Source: Candidatus Mediterraneibacter gallistercoris (lineage in GTDB: Bacteria; Bacillota_A; Clostridia; Lachnospirales; Lachnospiraceae). From it: a stretch of 6,044 bases of DNA. Of this stretch, positions 1 through 5,675 are shown one piece after another (position 1 is the stretch's first letter; each line of letters starts with the position of its first letter). The stretch lies in assembly GCA_019119745.1 (NCBI GenBank), contig DWWI01000010.1:1-6044 (forward strand), in the 5' to 3' direction. The notes under the pieces are model-generated. The model saw only the letters and a list, made by a program, of their open reading frames with translations, was not told the origin of the DNA and searched no databases. The position numbers and the translations under genes are program-made.

Positions 1-1
1 G

Positions 2-817
2 GATGTGGAGTACAAAGGACAGAAATATCACTTTGACAGCAATATTTATGCAAACCGTGTATTTGACAGCCACGGTGTGGCAGATCCGAGCGTGGAGATC
101 CAGTTCGGACCGAACATCAAAGACTGGCCGGAGATGTCAGCGCTGCCGGAGAACCTGATTGTGAAAGTTGTATCCGAGATCCACGACCCGGTTACAACAA
201 CAGATGAGCTCATTCCGTCAGGTGAGACTTCTTCCTATCGTTCCAATCCGCTGGGACTTGCAGAGTTCGCGCTCTCAAGAAAGGATCCGGCATATGTAGG
301 ACGCGCGAAAGAAGTACAGAAAGCACAGAAAGCAATCGAGGCAGGAAACTGTCCGCTTGATGCGCTGGAAGAGCTGAAACCGGTAATGGCGACAATCCAG
401 AAGACATATCCGGAAGTGGGCAAAGGAAATATCGGCGTCGGAAGTACGATCTTCGCAGTAAAGCCGGGAGACGGATCTGCGCGTGAGCAGGCTGCATCCT
501 GCCAGAAGGTACTGGGCGGCTGGGCAAATATCGCCATTGAATATGCTACAAAGCGTTACCGCTCCAACCTCATCAACTGGGGAATGCTTCCGTTCCTGAC
601 AGACGCAGACCATGAGCATCTGCCGTTCAAGAACGGCGACTACATCTTCGTGCCGGACGTGAGAAAGGCAGTTGAAGAAAAAGCAGACGTTATTAAGGCT
701 TATGTAGTAGGCGACGACCTCAAAGAGATCGATCTGAGACTGGGTGACCTTACAGATGCAGAGAGACAGATCATACTGGACGGATGCCTGATTAATTACT
801 ATAAAGCAGAGATGTAA
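2..817 (+). CDS. Aconitase-family hydratase, C-terminal part (5' end outside window)
   Basis: This is the C-terminal swivel domain of an aconitase-superfamily hydratase, a soluble enzyme family that uses a 4Fe-4S cluster to isomerise or hydrate tricarboxylic and related acids. Residue numbers count from the GTG at position 5. The segment TTTDELIPSG (64-73) resembles the aconitase TDHISPAG motif. GDGSAREQAAS (155-165) matches the GSSREHAA active-site loop and keeps its arginine (R160). YRSNLINWGMLPF (185-197) matches the RSNLINVGILPL type segment. The frame is open to the left edge, and the GTG at 5 has no ribosome binding site in view, so it is not the real start; the cluster cysteines and domains 1-3 lie off-window. 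Full-length relatives are roughly 650-770 residues. The gene ends in TAA, 22 bases before a strong terminator. Whether the substrate is citrate/isocitrate or another acid cannot be told from this part; many clostridial copies are annotated only as 'hydratase'. Confidence 0.85.
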   Translation, partial: DVEYKGQKYHFDSNIYANRVFDSHGVADPSVEIQFGPNIKDWPEMSALPENLIVKVVSEIHDPVTTTDELIPSGETSSYRSNPLGLAEFALSRKDPAYVGRAKEVQKAQKAIEAGNCPLDALEELKPVMATIQKTYPEVGKGNIGVGSTIFAVKPGDGSAREQAASCQKVLGGWANIAIEYATKRYRSNLINWGMLPFLTDADHEHLPFKNGDYIFVPDVRKAVEEKADVIKAYVVGDDLKEIDLRLGDLTDAERQIILDGCLINYYKAEM

Positions 818-838
818 ACACCAATTTTAGCGTATATG

Positions 839-897
839 AAAAAGGCTGTTATGGATTACGGTATGGTATATTACCAACGAGTTCATAACAGCCTTTT
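839..897. terminator. Bidirectional intrinsic terminator between convergent genes
   Basis: The arms 840-853 and 884-897 are perfect reverse complements (14 bp, AAAAGGCTGTTATG type). The stem can extend by a few weaker pairs (854-857 with 880-883). The 30-base interior holds a further small hairpin, GGTA 865-868 with TACC 872-875. Each strand ends in a short U run: four T's at 894-897 on the plus strand and five at the complement of 839-843 on the minus strand. The element therefore fits termination of both the hydratase gene (stop at 817) and the glgCD operon (stop at 959). Confidence 0.85.
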
Positions 898-920
898 AAT
901 GTATCAATGCATCTTATGCC

Positions 921-946
921 GGATGATCTGATCCGCCAGATCATTC
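921..946 (-). other. Small hairpin in the 3' untranslated region of glgD
   Basis: The arms 923-930 and 937-944 are perfect complements (ATGATCTG with CAGATCAT). A G-U pair and a G-C pair can extend the stem to 921 and 946, and the loop is the 6 bases ATCCGC. It begins 12 bases past the glgD stop on the minus strand and lies before the main terminator. No T run follows it, so it is not a terminator by itself. It could protect the transcript 3' end or have no function. Confidence 0.35.
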
Positions 947-958
947 CAAAAGAATATC

Positions 959-2074
959 TTACAGTGTATCCCCGCGTTTTACGTATCCCGGTTTGCCCGG
1001 CTCAGCGATGACTCTCTTTCCGCGGAGCAGTCTCGCATGCTTATCTACCATCATGTTTTCAACGCGGACGCCTTTTCCGATGACAACGTCAGCAGAGATA
1101 ACACAGTTCTTAACTACCGCGCCCGGTTTGATGACACAGCCTCTTCCGATAATGGAGTTCTCAATCTCTCCATCGATCAGGCATCCATTGGATACAACCG
1201 AAGAAGTTACCTTGCTGTCATCAAAATACTGTGTCGGACAGGAGTCGTTTGTACGTGTATATACCGGCCATTCGTCGTCGAACAGGTTCATTGCGTTCTT
1301 CAGATCGATCAGATCCATGTTAGCGTCATAGTAGCTCTTGAAATCTGTGATCGCTGCAAAATATCCTTTATGCGGAACGGCACGAATGTCGAGCTCTTCG
1401 CATTCCTCATCAATAATATCTGCAAATGTATACATGGATGATGTCTTATGAGCTTTCTTTACCAGTTCGAGGAAAAGCTCTTTCGTCATTACATATGTAT
1501 CCATGAAGATGTTTCTGTTCTTTGCATTTCCGCGGTTTGGCTCAATGGAAAGGACACCTTTCTGCTTGTTGATGTTAAGTGTATCACATGCGAGGAAAGC
1601 GTCTTTTGCATTGTCAACAGAGTGATACATCATGGAAATGTCTGCGCCTGAGTCGATATGCGCCTGAATAAAATCACTGTAATCAGCTGTATAGATCATG
1701 TAGCTTGGCACAATCACAACATATGGCTGAGTCATTCTCTCGAGACAGTCCATATTCTCGATGTAAGCCTGGATATCTGTACTGTAGATATCACCGACCT
1801 GTGAGGATTCTGTGTACATAATGCTCAGTTTGCCGCGTTTGGAGTTAATATTGTAATGACGTCCGGTGCCGAGATGCTCGGTCAGGGAACGCGGTTTCCT
1901 GCGCACATAAACCTGAATATTATCAATTCCGCTGTTACTCATGTTGGAGATCGGGAAATCGATGATACGGTATCTTCCGAGGAATGAGAATGCTCCTACA
2001 GGGCGGTATTCCTGGAGGCCTTCTACTTTAATGTGATTTCCGGCAAAATTAATGATTCCAAATGCCTTATTCAT
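959..2074 (-). CDS. glgD: GlgD, non-catalytic subunit of ADP-glucose pyrophosphorylase
   Basis: GlgD is the regulatory paralogue that pairs with GlgC in Gram-positive bacteria to make ADP-glucose from glucose-1-phosphate and ATP for glycogen synthesis in the cytoplasm. The protein opens MNKAFGIINFAGNH, the usual GlgD opening, and carries SFLGRYRIIDFPISNMSNSGI, the family's shared core, followed by a C-terminal left-handed beta-helix from about residue 285 with hexapeptide-like repeats. The catalytic features of GlgC are missing. The glycine-rich GGRGSRL loop is replaced by NFAGNHIKVEG, the [10 protein letters not shown] segment reads PSYMIYTADY with the catalytic aspartate lost, and no FEEKP motif is present. 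I place the start at 2074 because the AAGGGGG at 2084-2090 is 9 bases from that ATG but directly abuts the in-frame ATG at 2083. This gives 371 residues, one base after the glgC stop. The longer version, to 2083, would overlap glgC by 8 bases. Translation is probably coupled to glgC. Confidence 0.95.
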   Translation of the reverse strand: MNKAFGIINFAGNHIKVEGLQEYRPVGAFSFLGRYRIIDFPISNMSNSGIDNIQVYVRRKPRSLTEHLGTGRHYNINSKRGKLSIMYTESSQVGDIYSTDIQAYIENMDCLERMTQPYVVIVPSYMIYTADYSDFIQAHIDSGADISMMYHSVDNAKDAFLACDTLNINKQKGVLSIEPNRGNAKNRNIFMDTYVMTKELFLELVKKAHKTSSMYTFADIIDEECEELDIRAVPHKGYFAAITDFKSYYDANMDLIDLKNAMNLFDDEWPVYTRTNDSCPTQYFDDSKVTSSVVSNGCLIDGEIENSIIGRGCVIKPGAVVKNCVISADVVIGKGVRVENMMVDKHARLLRGKRVIAEPGKPGYVKRGDTL

Positions 2075-2075
2075 A

Positions 2076-3215
2076 TTATTCATCCCCCTTTACACGTTTT
2101 GCAACAAGTTCAATGTTTTCGCTGTCGGCACTTCCGACTACTGCGTTTTTGCCGATCTTGATGCCGTCAGCTACAAGGGCGCGAGTGACTACTGCGCCTT
2201 CGGCAACTTCAGCGCCCGGCATCAGGACACTGTCGATGACTTTTGCGCCTGCCGCAACTTTGGAATTAGTGAAGAGTACAGAATTCTTGACTTCCCCGTC
2301 TACGACACAGCCCTGTGTGATAAATGCTTTATCAATTTTGGCTTCAGCGCCGATGTACTGCGGAAGTGCTGTAACATCTTCTGTATAAATCTTCCAGGTG
2401 GGATCGTTAAGATCAAGCTGATTATTCTTGCTGAGCAGATCCATATTTGCCTCCCACAGGGAATCGATCGTTCCTACGTCTTTCCAGTAACCTTTATATT
2501 TGTATGCAAAGACATTTTTGCCCTCATTTAAAAGCGTCGGAATGATATCTTTACCGAAGTCATGTGAAGAATCCGGGTTTTTCATATCTGCAAGAAGCAT
2601 CTTTCTTAATGTCTTCCAGTTGAAGATATAGATACCCATTGATGCGAGATTGCTCTTCGGATGTTCCGGTTTTTCCTCAAATTCGATGATACGTCCTGTC
2701 TCGTTTGTATTCATGATACCAAAACGGCTTGCCTCTTTCATCGGGACTTCGATTACTGCGATCGTGGCGTCCGACTGGCACTGTTTGTGGTAATCCAGCA
2801 TCTTGGCATAATTCATTTTGTAAATATGGTCGCCGGAGAGGATCAGGAGATACTCCGGTGAGTATGTATCGATGAAGTCGATATTCTGTGAAATCGCGTC
2901 TGCAGTTCCTCTGTATACGTCCAGATCTGCATCGGATTTCTCACGCGGCGGGAGTACGTATACACCGCTGTCTTTTGCATCAAGACCCCAGCGGCGTCCG
3001 GCTGCTACATAGCTGTTGAGAAGAACAGATTCATATTGCGTTAATACACCGACAACATCAATACCACTATTCGCACAGTTGCTGAGTGGAAAATCAATAA
3101 TGCGGTATTTTCCGCCATATGAAACAGCCGGTTTTGCGACTTTTTTGGTCAGCTCATGCAGACGTGAGCCGCGGCCGCCAGCTAAAATCATAGCCAACAT
3201 ATTATTTTGTTTCAT
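2076..3215 (-). CDS. glgC: GlgC, glucose-1-phosphate adenylyltransferase (catalytic subunit)
   Basis: GlgC catalyses ATP + glucose-1-phosphate to ADP-glucose + PPi, the committed step of bacterial glycogen synthesis. Its 379 residues fit Gram-positive GlgC proteins (about 380) and are shorter than the E. coli enzyme. The N-terminal nucleotidyltransferase domain shows GGRGSRL (13-19), KPAV (28-31), [12 protein letters not shown] (41-52), YRGTADA (101-107), SGDH with catalytic Asp129, and FEEKP (179-183), whose lysine (K182) contacts the sugar phosphate. [15 protein letters not shown] (243-257) closes this domain. The beta-helix domain follows from about residue 285. By eye, K25 aligns with the E. 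coli lysine (K39) linked to fructose-1,6-bisphosphate activation. The start is supported by GAGGG at 3222-3226, 6 bases from the ATG. It is the first gene of a glgC-glgD pair, has its own promoter just upstream, and is intact. Confidence 0.97.
   Translation of the reverse strand: MKQNNMLAMILAGGRGSRLHELTKKVAKPAVSYGGKYRIIDFPLSNCANSGIDVVGVLTQYESVLLNSYVAAGRRWGLDAKDSGVYVLPPREKSDADLDVYRGTADAISQNIDFIDTYSPEYLLILSGDHIYKMNYAKMLDYHKQCQSDATIAVIEVPMKEASRFGIMNTNETGRIIEFEEKPEHPKSNLASMGIYIFNWKTLRKMLLADMKNPDSSHDFGKDIIPTLLNEGKNVFAYKYKGYWKDVGTIDSLWEANMDLLSKNNQLDLNDPTWKIYTEDVTALPQYIGAEAKIDKAFITQGCVVDGEVKNSVLFTNSKVAAGAKVIDSVLMPGAEVAEGAVVTRALVADGIKIGKNAVVGSADSENIELVAKRVKGDE
2084..2090 (-). promoter_or_regulatory. 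glgD ribosome binding site, inside the end of glgC
   Basis: The minus strand reads AAGGGGG here, within the last codons of glgC. Spacing to the ATG at 2074-2072 is 9 bases, which is normal. Spacing to the ATG at 2083-2081 is zero, which would not allow initiation. The site therefore decides the glgD start. Confidence 0.7.
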
Positions 3216-3221
3216 AATGAG

Positions 3222-3226
3222 CCCTC
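3222..3226 (-). promoter_or_regulatory. glgC ribosome binding site
   Basis: The minus strand reads GAGGG, 6 bases upstream of the ATG at 3215. This favours that start over the in-frame ATGs at codons 6 and 9. Confidence 0.65.
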
Positions 3227-3248
3227 ACTTTCATTCTTACTGCTCTTT

Positions 3249-3277
3249 ATTATAACGTTCTTTATAGAAATTTTCTA
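3249..3277 (-). promoter_or_regulatory. glgCD promoter
   Basis: Reading the minus strand, a perfect TATAAT lies at 3254-3249. A 4/6 match to the -35 consensus (TAGAAA) lies at 3277-3272 with 17-base spacing; a TTGTAG at 3280-3275 is an alternative but would need 20 bases. Transcription would begin near 3242, leaving a leader of about 27 bases before the glgC ATG. This is a sigma-A type promoter inferred by eye. Confidence 0.6.
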
Positions 3278-3330
3278 CAATTTTGTTTAAAAAAGAAGAA
3301 AATAAAATGAAAAATATAGGAAAAACTCAT

Positions 3331-3354
3331 AAAGAAAATACGGGGGTTTTCTTT
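3331..3354. repeat. AT-rich inverted repeat in the divergent intergenic region
   Basis: AAAGAAAA at 3331-3338 is the exact reverse complement of TTTTCTTT at 3347-3354. They flank an 8-base centre containing a run of five G's (3342-3346) in otherwise very AT-rich DNA. It lies between the glgC and marR promoters, outside both predicted transcripts, so it would act as DNA if at all, for example as a regulator site. Such AT-rich repeats can arise by chance. Confidence 0.3.
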
Positions 3355-3369
3355 TGTGCATTTTGATGA

Positions 3370-3398
3370 TTGACAATAATTTTAAATCTCTATACTAT
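3370..3398 (+). promoter_or_regulatory. marR-exporter operon promoter
   Basis: A perfect -35 TTGACA occupies 3370-3375. The TATACTATAT stretch at 3391-3400 offers the -10: TACTAT at 3393-3398 with ideal 17-base spacing, or TATACT at 3391-3396 with a closer consensus match but 15-base spacing. Transcription would start near 3405, giving a leader of about 40-50 bases. This should be the main promoter for marR and both ABC genes. Confidence 0.65.
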
Positions 3399-3399
3399 A

Positions 3400-3418
3400 T
3401 TGTTAGTTACCGAACAAA
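3400..3418. promoter_or_regulatory. Putative MarR operator palindrome
   Basis: The stretch TTGTTAGTTACCGAACAAA holds two overlapping imperfect dyads. In one, TTGTT (3400-3404) faces AACAA (3413-3417). In the other, TTAGTT (3403-3408) faces AACAAA (3413-3418) with one mismatch around an ACCG centre. MarR dimers typically bind imperfect palindromes of 16-20 bp with GTT/AAC-like half-sites. The site begins just after the -10 box and covers the predicted transcription start, where bound protein would block RNA polymerase. The link to the adjacent marR gene is inference. Confidence 0.5.
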
Positions 3419-3431
3419 TTATCTCGAGCAT

Positions 3432-3439
3432 GGAAAGGA
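3432..3439 (+). promoter_or_regulatory. marR ribosome binding site (start ambiguous)
   Basis: GGAAAGGA is the only purine-rich site ahead of marR. It is 3 bases from the GTG at 3443 and 12 bases from the in-frame ATG at 3452. Neither spacing is ideal, so the sequence does not settle the start and initiation may be weak. Confidence 0.45.
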
Positions 3440-3442
3440 TGT

Positions 3443-3949
3443 GTGGCAGTAATGTGCATTGGTGATAACAGAGAAGCACCGGACTGCGGTCATGACGTCG
3501 GGCGTTTGATCAATACGCTTTCCCATCAGCTGAAGCGGCAGATGTGCGTACAGGAGGAGGAAGACAGCCTGACTACAAATATGCAGCGGCTTGTCCTGCA
3601 TTATATTCTGTTTCAGTCACTGCAGAGGGATATCTACCAGAAAGATGTGGAAAAAGAATTCCAGATCCGCAGATCCACAGCTACAGGCACGCTTCAGATT
3701 TTGGAGAAAAACGGATTTATTACCCGAGAACCGGTGAAGCAGGATGCGCGTCTGAAGAAGCTTATGCCCACGGAAAAAGCAAAAGGAGTGCGCCAGCATA
3801 TTCTGGATAATATCCGTTATATCGAGGAGCTCCTTGCTAAGGACATACCGGAAGAAAAGCTGGCTGTCTGCAGGGAAGTGCTGGAACAGATGTCCGAGAA
3901 TTTGTCGGTAGATGAAAAAAGGAGAGAGGAGATAACAGACCATGAATAG
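3443..3949 (+). CDS. MarR-family transcriptional regulator
   Basis: This is a small dimeric winged-helix DNA-binding protein, probably the autorepressor of its own operon. From the GTG start it has 168 residues, slightly longer than typical MarR proteins (about 140-150). The winged helix covers about 50-112. DIYQKDVEKEF forms the first helices, IRRSTATGTLQILEKNGFI (75-93) is the recognition helix, and REPVKQDARLKKLMPTEKA (95-113) is the wing, with the family's characteristic DxR. Helices on both sides form the dimer interface. Four cysteines (5, 15, 35, 143) are present, three of them before the winged helix. The alternative start, ATG at 3452, would remove the first three residues. The gene overlaps the next ABC gene by 8 bases, so regulator and exporter are co-transcribed. 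The MarR-plus-exporter arrangement usually means ligand-controlled efflux; the ligand cannot be read from sequence. Confidence 0.92.
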   Translation: MAVMCIGDNREAPDCGHDVGRLINTLSHQLKRQMCVQEEEDSLTTNMQRLVLHYILFQSLQRDIYQKDVEKEFQIRRSTATGTLQILEKNGFITREPVKQDARLKKLMPTEKAKGVRQHILDNIRYIEELLAKDIPEEKLAVCREVLEQMSENLSVDEKRREEITDHE

Positions 3950-5675
3950 AAAATTACTTCGTTCCGTCAGGGAATACAAGCGCGAATCTTTTCTGACCCC
4001 TGTGCTGGTCTGTCTTGAGGTGCTGATGGAAGTGCTGATTCCGCTTCTGATGGCGAACATCATCGACGTCGGAATCGCAAACGGCGATATGGGCTATATC
4101 ATCCGGACCGGAGTATTGCTCATCGTTATGGCGGTGCTCGCACTTGTTTTCGGCGCGAAAGCAGGACAGATGGGCGCAATCGCATCCTCAGGATATGCGA
4201 AGAATCTGCGCCATGACATTTTTTACAAAATACAGGATTTTTCATTTGGAAATATTGACCACTTTTCAACGTCAAGCCTTGTGACAAGGATGACGACGGA
4301 TATTACAAACGTGCAGATGGCATACATGTTTACAATCCGTCTTCTGGCGAGAGCGCCGATCATGATCATCCTGTCATTGATTATGACGCTGACAATCAGC
4401 GTAAAGATTGCGGTTATTATGCTGATTACGGTTCCGATCCTCGGAGGTGCGCTGATCGCGATCGCAAAGATGGCACACCCGCATTTCGTACAGGTATTTG
4501 ACGAGTACGATGTGCTTAATAATACGGTTCAGGAAAATGTTAATGCCGCGAGAGTGGTAAAGGCCTATGTCCGCGCAGATCACGAGATGGAGAAGTTCGG
4601 AAAGGTATCAACACTTGTATTCAAGCTTTTCACAAAAGCGGAGAAAATCGTTGCATGGAACTCGCCGATCATGCAGTTTACGGTATATGCTGTTGTTATT
4701 ATCATGGTGCTGATCGGCGGTGAGAGCATTATTACGGGTACGATGCAGACAGGTGAGCTGACCAGTGTTATTGTGTATGCGCTTCAGATCCTGATGTCAC
4801 TGATGATGGTTACTTTCGTATTTACGATGATCATGATCGCTGAGGCATCTACAGAACGTATCACGGAAGTTCTCGATGAAGTGCCGGAGATGGAAGACGC
4901 AGCAGATGCTGTTACAGAAGTGAAAAACGGCGATATTGATTTTGAACATGTAAACTTCAGCTATGCAGGAGAGGGCGGCAATCTTTCCCTGAAAGATGTA
5001 AACCTTCATATAAAAAGCGGCCAGATCATCGGCGTGATCGGCGGCACCGGAAGCGCCAAGTCAACTCTCGTACAGCTGATCCCGAGACTTTATGATGTGA
5101 CCGGCGGTGCCGTAAAGGTCGGCGGCGTAGACGTCCGCAAATATAGTCTGGAAGCGCTCCGTGATCAGGTGTCCATGGTGCTCCAGAAAAATGTGCTCTT
5201 TACAGGTACGATTTATGACAATATCCGTTGGGGCGATGAGAACGCCAGCGACGAAGAGGTGCAGAGAGTCTGTAAGCTGGCTCAGGCAGACGGATTTATC
5301 AGCGAGTTCCCGGCCGGCTATAATTCGATGATCGTGGAAGGCGGAAACAATGTATCCGGCGGTCAGAAGCAGAGACTGTGTATCGCCAGAGCCCTGCTTA
5401 AGAAGCCGAAGATCCTGATCCTCGACGACTCCACCAGTGCGGTGGATACAAGAACAGACGCCCTGATCCGCCAGGCGTTCAGCGAGGAGATCCCGGATAC
5501 GACAAAGATTATCATTGCACAGAGAATTTCTTCTGTGGAAGATGCAGATATGATCATTGTTATGGATAACGGTGAGATCAACGGAATCGGTACGTCAGAA
5601 GAGCTTCTCAAGACAAATGAGATTTACAGGGAAGTATACGAATCACAGGTGAAAGGAGGCGCTGACGATGAGTGA
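3942..5675 (+). CDS. ABC exporter half-transporter with degenerate ATPase site (permease-ATPase fusion)
   Basis: This is a type IV (B-type exporter) half-transporter in the cell membrane, predicted to pump out lipids, drugs or peptides as a heterodimer with the next gene product. Its 577 residues are the usual length. Six membrane helices lie near 19-41, 54-77, 131-153, 156-176, 241-262 and 276-300. The ATPase domain starts near 330, with A-loop Tyr341, Walker A GGTGSAKST (367-375), Q-loop Gln415, signature VSGGQ (471-475), Walker B ILILD ending at Asp495 and D-loop SAVD (499-502). Three catalytic positions are altered: the second Walker A glycine is Ala372, the catalytic Glu is Asp496, and the switch His is Gln527. 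This is the pattern of the degenerate half of heterodimeric exporters such as TM287/288. GAGGAG at 3926-3931 serves the ATG at 10 bases. It overlaps marR and the following gene by 8 bases each. The substrate is unknown. Confidence 0.95.
   Translation: MNRKLLRSVREYKRESFLTPVLVCLEVLMEVLIPLLMANIIDVGIANGDMGYIIRTGVLLIVMAVLALVFGAKAGQMGAIASSGYAKNLRHDIFYKIQDFSFGNIDHFSTSSLVTRMTTDITNVQMAYMFTIRLLARAPIMIILSLIMTLTISVKIAVIMLITVPILGGALIAIAKMAHPHFVQVFDEYDVLNNTVQENVNAARVVKAYVRADHEMEKFGKVSTLVFKLFTKAEKIVAWNSPIMQFTVYAVVIIMVLIGGESIITGTMQTGELTSVIVYALQILMSLMMVTFVFTMIMIAEASTERITEVLDEVPEMEDAADAVTEVKNGDIDFEHVNFSYAGEGGNLSLKDVNLHIKSGQIIGVIGGTGSAKSTLVQLIPRLYDVTGGAVKVGGVDVRKYSLEALRDQVSMVLQKNVLFTGTIYDNIRWGDENASDEEVQRVCKLAQADGFISEFPAGYNSMIVEGGNNVSGGQKQRLCIARALLKKPKILILDDSTSAVDTRTDALIRQAFSEEIPDTTKIIIAQRISSVEDADMIIVMDNGEINGIGTSEELLKTNEIYREVYESQVKGGADDE
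5652..5659 (+). promoter_or_regulatory. Strong ribosome binding site for the second half-transporter
   Basis: AAAGGAGG within the last codons of the first ABC gene is a near-perfect Shine-Dalgarno sequence, 8 bases before the ATG at 5668. It confirms that start and suggests the partner subunit is translated efficiently. Confidence 0.8.

Noticed and set aside
5..7. GTG as the start of the left-edge hydratase gene
   Set aside because: The frame is open to the window edge, the protein begins in the middle of an aconitase-type domain, and no ribosome binding site is visible.
1037..1441. Open frame of 134 codons on the plus strand, antisense to glgD
   Set aside because: It lies fully within glgD on the other strand, resembles no family I recognise and has no initiation signal.
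2052..2531. Open frame of 159 codons on the plus strand, antisense to glgC
   Set aside because: It lies wholly opposite the end of glgC and start of glgD, has no ribosome binding site or promoter, and its cysteine- and phenylalanine-rich translation looks like a codon-bias shadow of the real genes.
3249..3266. Possible CcpA (cre) catabolite site over the glgC promoter around TATAACGTTC
   Set aside because: The central AACGTT lacks the spacing of the cre consensus TGWAANCGNTNWCA, and the flanks do not match.
3216..3442. Riboswitch or structured RNA leader in the divergent intergenic region
   Set aside because: Predicted leaders are only about 27 and 40-50 bases, too short for a known riboswitch class, and no conserved stem-loop core is visible.
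3430..3465. Tiny upstream frame (ATG at 3430 or 3439) overlapping the marR start and ending at a TGA at 3463-3465
   Set aside because: It encodes about 9-12 residues, has no good ribosome binding site of its own and no attenuator hairpin; more likely chance.
3617..4063. Open frame of 148 codons on the minus strand across the marR-ABC junction
   Set aside because: It is opposite two clearly real genes whose reading frames and motifs are intact, and its translation shows no recognisable domain.
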